Positions 60,179 to 64,000 of a stretch of DNA of 64,000 nt are shown here, in pieces. The number at the start of each line of letters is the position of its first letter. Position 1 is the stretch's first letter. The translations under genes and the position numbers were made by a program. The notes beneath the pieces were generated by a model. That model saw nothing but the letters and a program-made list of their open reading frames with translations, made no database searches and was not told where the DNA came from. Source of the stretch: AWTP1-13 sp963827545. GTDB lineage: Bacteria > Pseudomonadota > Alphaproteobacteria > Rhizobiales > Hyphomicrobiaceae. The stretch spans positions 8,756 through 72,755 of the forward strand of contig CAWHBI010000025.1 of assembly GCA_963827545.1 (NCBI GenBank), given 5' to 3'.

Positions 60179-63100
60179 TTAGTGCGCGGCTTCCCAATTG
60201 TCGGCTGCCTTTGCGTCCACGTGAACCGGTACGGCGAGACGCACCGCCGGCTCGGCAGCTTTCTCCATCGTCTGTTTAATGATCGGCAAGGCCTTCTCGA
60301 TATCGGCGATTTTGACTTCGAACACCAGCTCGTCGTGCACCTGCAGAAGCATCCTGACCGAAGCGAGGCGCCCTTCCTGCAATGCCGCCGGCATCCGTAT
60401 CATGGCGCGGCGAATGATGTCTGCGGCCGAGCCCTGGATCGGTGCATTGATGGCGGCGCGTTCGAGAAACCCACGCATGGACGGGTTCCTGGTATTGATT
60501 TCTGGATAGTGAATGCGCCGACCAAAGATGGTTTCGACGAACCCGCGCTCATGCGCCCGCTTCTTCGTCGCATCCATGTAATCGCGAATACCGGGGAAGC
60601 GCTTGAAATAGGTGGAGATGTATTCGCCCGCCTCTTGTTTGGCGATGCCGAGCTGAGCAGCGAGTCCGAACGCGGAAATCCCGTAGATGATGCCGAAATT
60701 AATGGCTTTGGCGCGCCGCCGCACCTCTGCCGGCATGTCCTTGATCGGCACCGAGAACATCTCGGACGCGGTCATCGCATGAATATCGAGGCCTTCGGCA
60801 AAGGCCTTGCTCAGTTGGGGAATGTCGGCGATGTGAGCAAGTACGCGAAGCTCGATCTGGCTGTAGTCGGCAGAAATCAGCTTGTGCCCGGCCTCCGCAA
60901 TGAATGCCGTGCGGATTTCGCGCCCCTCCTTGGTGCGGATCGGAATGTTCTGCAGATTGGGATCGGTGGATGCGAGCCGGCCGGTGGTGGTGGAGGCCAT
61001 TGCGTAGCTGGTGTGGATGCGGCCGGTGTTGGGATTGATGTGGTGCGGCAGCGCCTCGGTGTAGGTCGATCTGAGCTTGGCCAGCTGCCGCCATTCCAGC
61101 ATCACGTTGATGAGCTTGCGGTGCTGCTCGGGCAGGTCCTCGCTGGCCGCGAGGTCGTCCAGCAGGCCGGCGCGCGTTTCCCACTGCCCGGTCTTGGTCT
61201 TGCGGCCGCCCGGGAGCTTCAGGTTGTCGAACAGGAATTCGCCCAGCTGTCTAGGCGAGCCGAGATTGAACTTGTGCCCGGCCAGATCGTAGATCTCCTC
61301 CTCGAGGCGCGCGATCCGCTGGGCAAATGTCGACGTCAGCCGCGATAGGATGCCTCGGTCGACCTTGACGCCGCCACGCTCCATGTCGGCCAGGATGCGC
61401 ACGAGAGGCCGTTCCAGCGTCTCGTAAACTCCTGTCATGCGTTCTGCGGCGAGGCGGGGCTTCAGCACCATCCACAGGCGCAACGTGACGTCGGCATCCT
61501 CGCCGGCATACTCGGTGGCCTTGTCGAGCGGTACCTGCGCGAAGGTCTTGTCCGATTTCCTGGCGCCGGGCGCGTGCTCCAGCACCTGGGTGAAGGGCAT
61601 GCACGTGTGCTTGAGGTGGCGCTCGGCGAGCGTGTCCATGCCGTGCGCGCTGCGGCCGCCGTCGAGGGCGTAGGAAAGCAGCATGGTGTCGTCCAGTGGC
61701 GCCAGCGCAATGCCGTGCTGGGCGAGCACGAGGCAATCGTACTTGAGGTTCTGCCCGATCTTGAGGACGGCGGGGTCTTCCAGCAACGGCTTCAGCACGG
61801 CAAGCGCCTCGGCCGAGGAGATCTGCTTCAGGTCGGTGTCACCAAAATCGAAGGCCCCACTGGCGACGCGATGTCCGAACGGCACATAGCACGCCTTGCC
61901 GGGCGCAACCGCCATGGAGAAGCCGACGAACTCGGCCTGCATGGGATCGAGGCTGGTCGTCTCCGTGTCGAAGGCAAAGCGGCCGGCTGCACGCGCATCG
62001 GCGATCCAGGCTTCGAGGCGCGCGAGGTCCGTCACAGTCTCGTATTTCGAGCGATCGATCTTGTCCGCGGTTGCCGCCTTCAGTCCGGCCGCGACCGCGG
62101 CAGCGGGGCCTTCGCCCAAAGGGGCGGCCTTGGCCTTGCCGCTCGACGTCGCCTGCGCCTCGGCGGCAGGTGCACCCTCGGTGTGGCGCACGCCCGCGGC
62201 CGGCGGCCGATCCACCGGCGGGGGCGCCTCGGCACCCAGGCCTTCGGCGATGCGCTTCGTCAGCGTCGCGAATTCCATCTCGCGCAGGAAGCCGAGCAGG
62301 ATACCCGGCTCGGGATCGCGCACACCGAGCCGCTCGACGGGCACTTCGCGCGGCACGTCGTCCTTGAGCTTGACCAGCTCGCGCGAAACCCGCGCCTGCG
62401 GTGCGAACTCGGTCAAGCGCTCGCGCCGCTTGGGCTGCTTGATCTCGCCGGCACGGGCAAGCAGGGTGTCCAGATCGCCGTACTCGTTGATCAGCTCGGC
62501 AGCCGTCTTGACGCCGATCCCCGGCACGCCCGGCACGTTGTCGGTGGAATCGCCGGCCAGCGCCTGCACGTCGACCACCTTCTCGGGCGGCACCCCGAAT
62601 TTCTCGCGCACCTCGTCGGGGCCGATCGCGCGGTTCTTCATGGTGTCGAGCATGGACACGCCGGGCCCGACCAGCTGCATCAGGTCCTTGTCGGAGGACA
62701 CGATGGTCACGTCGCCGCCGGCAGCCAGCGCTTCCTTCGCGTAGGTGGCGATGAGGTCGTCGGCCTCATAGCCGTACTGCTCGATGCAGGCGATGTTGAA
62801 CGCCTTCACCGCGTCGCGGATCAGGGGAAATTGCGGAACGAGCTCCTCGGGCGCCGGCGGACGATGCGCCTTGTAGTCCTTGTAGATCTCGTTGCGAAAA
62901 GTCTTCTCGCTGGCATCGAAGATCACCGCGAGATGCGTGGGTCCGCTCGATTTGCGCGAAGTCCTGCAGCAGCTTCCACAGCATGGCGCAGAAGCCGTGC
63001 ACGGCCCCGACCGGCAGACCGTCCGAAGGGCGCGTCAGCGGCGGCAGAGCGTGAAAGGCGCGGAAGATGTAGCCCGAGCCGTCGATCAGATAGACGTGGC

Positions 63101-63194
63101 TGCCCTTGATGATGGGTACGGGCTCGCCTGGCGGCACCGAGCAGGCGGCAGCCGGCTTCTCGGACTTCTTGGGTCTTGCGGAGGTCGTGGCCAT
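60179..63194 (-). CDS. polA: DNA polymerase I, frame-broken near the N terminus
   Basis: A DNA polymerase I of about 1,004 residues, used in Okazaki fragment maturation and repair. The start is ATG 63194: HVYLIDGSGYIFRAFHALPP opens the 5'-3' exonuclease, read until about 62932. The sequence then continues in another frame with AVIFDASEKTFRNEIYKDYK; removing one base near 62932 rejoins them. The 3'-5' exonuclease is retained (FAFDTETTSLDPMQAEF), and polymerase motifs A (LISADYSQIELRVLAHIAD), B (AKAINFGIIYGISAFGL) and C (LQVHDELVFEV) are present. A long Ala/Pro-rich linker lies between exonuclease and proofreading domains. Since polA matters for growth, a sequence error is likely. Confidence 0.92.
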
Positions 63195-63298
63195 GGGAGC
63201 GCACTATAGGCCGGAGGGCGGGAATGTCAGCCCACCTTCCCACAAGCGGTACCGGAGAGGTCCCCTCGCCTCGCACGGCGGAGGCGTGATCACCGCGG

Positions 63299-63315
63299 GC
63301 GAGGGGTCTGACCCC
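63299..63315. repeat. family C 17-mer between polA and trmO
   Basis: GCGAGGGGTCTGACCCC, identical to the right arm of the inverted repeat at 47717-47733. A related GGTCCCCTCGC lies about 40 bases before it. Confidence 0.65.
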
Positions 63316-63322
63316 TTTCCTG

Positions 63323-63799
63323 TCACGGCCGCTTTGCGTCGGGAAAGCTGTCGGTAGAGGCGAAGTAGGGCTTGATGTCGATCAGCGGCGTGCCGTCGAC
63401 GCAGTCGACGTTGCGCACGGTGAGCGTGGTACCGACGATGCTCGCAATCTCGACCACGGCCAGCGCAATGGGGTTCGGCCGCACCGGCGAGCGCAGCGCA
63501 AACGTGCCACGTGAGTGGCCCAGGTGCGCGGGCACCTGTTCGATCAGATCGCGCCGGGCCTGGTCCATCCAGTAGAGCAGGACGGCATGGGAATAATGCT
63601 GCAAGTCCTTGAGGCCGGCCGCATAGCGCGCATCCAGCTCGACCTGGCCGACCGCGTTCGACCGGGCGGTGCTCTTCGGGCAGTCGTCGCGCGTCTTGAA
63701 CGGCGTGCGGATGCGGCCGATGAAATAGACGCCGCCATCGAATGCCGCCGGAAGCTCGATGACCACCTCGCCCGGCCGCACCTCGCCTCGTTCAGCCAT
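63323..63799 (-). CDS. TrmO-like (TsaA/UPF0066) tRNA methyltransferase
   Basis: A protein of about 158 residues in the TsaA/TrmO family, whose characterised member adds a methyl group to t6A37 of tRNA using SAM. Family stretches are YFIGRIRTPFKTRDDCPKS, AGLKDLQHYSHAVLLYWM, RGTFALRSPVRPNPIALAVV (SAM-binding) and VDCVDGTPLIDIKPYFAST. The ATG at 63799 has a strong GAGGAGGG site; an ATG six codons earlier lies on that site and is rejected. Lies upstream of polA on the same strand. Confidence 0.9.
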   Translation of the reverse strand: MAERGEVRPGEVVIELPAAFDGGVYFIGRIRTPFKTRDDCPKSTARSNAVGQVELDARYAAGLKDLQHYSHAVLLYWMDQARRDLIEQVPAHLGHSRGTFALRSPVRPNPIALAVVEIASIVGTTLTVRNVDCVDGTPLIDIKPYFASTDSFPDAKRP

Positions 63800-63922
63800 G
63801 GCCAACCCTCCTCTCATTCCCGCGCGGCGCAGCAGCGGGAAGCCAGCCGGCGCGCGTTCATTGCGGTGGACGTTTGCGGCGTTTGCGGGCCGCGGTCAAA
63901 TGGAGTATCAAACTGGCGCCAA

Positions 63923-63999
63923 GCACCCGTAGCTCAGCTGGATAGAGTACTGCCCTCCGAAGGCAGGGGTCACAGGTTCGAATCCTGTCGGGTGCGCCA
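63923..63999 (+). tRNA. tRNA-Arg (anticodon CCG)
   Basis: A complete 77-base cloverleaf. The acceptor arms GCACCCG and CGGGTGC pair; the D arm reads GCTCAGCTGGATAGAGT; the anticodon arm is CTGCC-CTCCGAA-GGCAG with anticodon CCG; the T arm CAGGTTCGAATCCTG is canonical; and the 3' CCA is encoded. It charges arginine for CGG codons. Confidence 0.97.
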
Positions 64000-64000
64000 T

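Noticed and set aside
61574..63109. 511-codon ORF opposite polA
   Set aside because: Antisense to conserved polymerase motifs and interrupted relative to any known family.
63923..63999. tRNA-Arg as an attachment site for an integrated island
   Set aside because: The window ends at the tRNA, and no integrase or partial tRNA repeat is visible inside the window.

Overview
The window is a high-GC, gene-dense chromosomal segment of an alphaproteobacterium, most likely from the Hyphomicrobiales (Rhizobiales). Supporting signs are a complete Flp/Tad pilus locus with CpaA-F and TadB/C, an APH-type thrB overlapping rnhA, an H-NS-like protein with the alphaproteobacterial GRGRKP-type C terminus, an alphaproteobacterial RNase P RNA, GcvP split into PA and PB, and dispersed palindromes of the Rhizobiales type. 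No genus can be named from sequence alone.

Layout. 1-2.8 kb: a KstD-like flavoprotein translationally coupled to an EVE-domain protein. 3.0-5.7 kb: a small accessory block with MerF, a GDCCVxC protein, two small membrane proteins, a SoxS-like thioredoxin, possible integrase and LamG remnants, and a four-helix membrane protein. 5.9-13.2 kb: a GST, a glutathionyl-hydroquinone reductase and the glycine cleavage operon gcvT-gcvH-gcvPA-gcvPB under a tandem glycine riboswitch; gcvPB is split by a palindromic repeat. 13.3-17.4 kb: an ankyrin protein, a lipoprotein, ispH, thrB, rnhA and a PsiF-like protein. 17.5-29.3 kb: the Flp/Tad pilus locus, with cpaA-F-tadBC and the pilin on the minus strand and pilus accessory/TadE-like genes on the plus strand; a TadD-like TPR lipoprotein lies at 40 kb. 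29.4-44.6 kb: a TetR regulator, an acyltransferase, rnpB, a DMT transporter, AmpD-like amidase, DjlA-like protein, HIBYL-CoA hydrolase-like protein, M48 protease, LemA, M17 aminopeptidase, an NlpC/P60 protein and an exported methyltransferase. 44.6-57.5 kb: a YfhO-like protein, dodecin, two halves of a class I fumarase separated by other genes, a perfect parS site inside a larger palindrome, a zinc alcohol dehydrogenase, KptA, and a succinate dehydrogenase/fumarate reductase cluster with a Uma2 gene in its middle, next to a sulfite oxidase-like enzyme. 57.5-64 kb: prmB, an H-NS-like gene, DoxX, polA, a TrmO-like protein and tRNA-Arg(CCG).

Two themes cut across the window. First, at least four families of palindromic intergenic repeats occur; they end inside gene 3' ends (gcvT, amidase) and one sits inside gcvPB. 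Second, five otherwise well-conserved genes (gcvPB, the acyltransferase, the M48 protease, an SDH anchor and polA) are each broken by a frame change that one removed base would repair. Since polA is among them, single-base insertion errors in the assembly are at least as likely as real mutations.

The parS site suggests, by general knowledge of ParABS systems, that the window may lie in the origin-proximal part of the chromosome. Protein functions are assigned by recognition of motifs and family resemblance; no database search was run.
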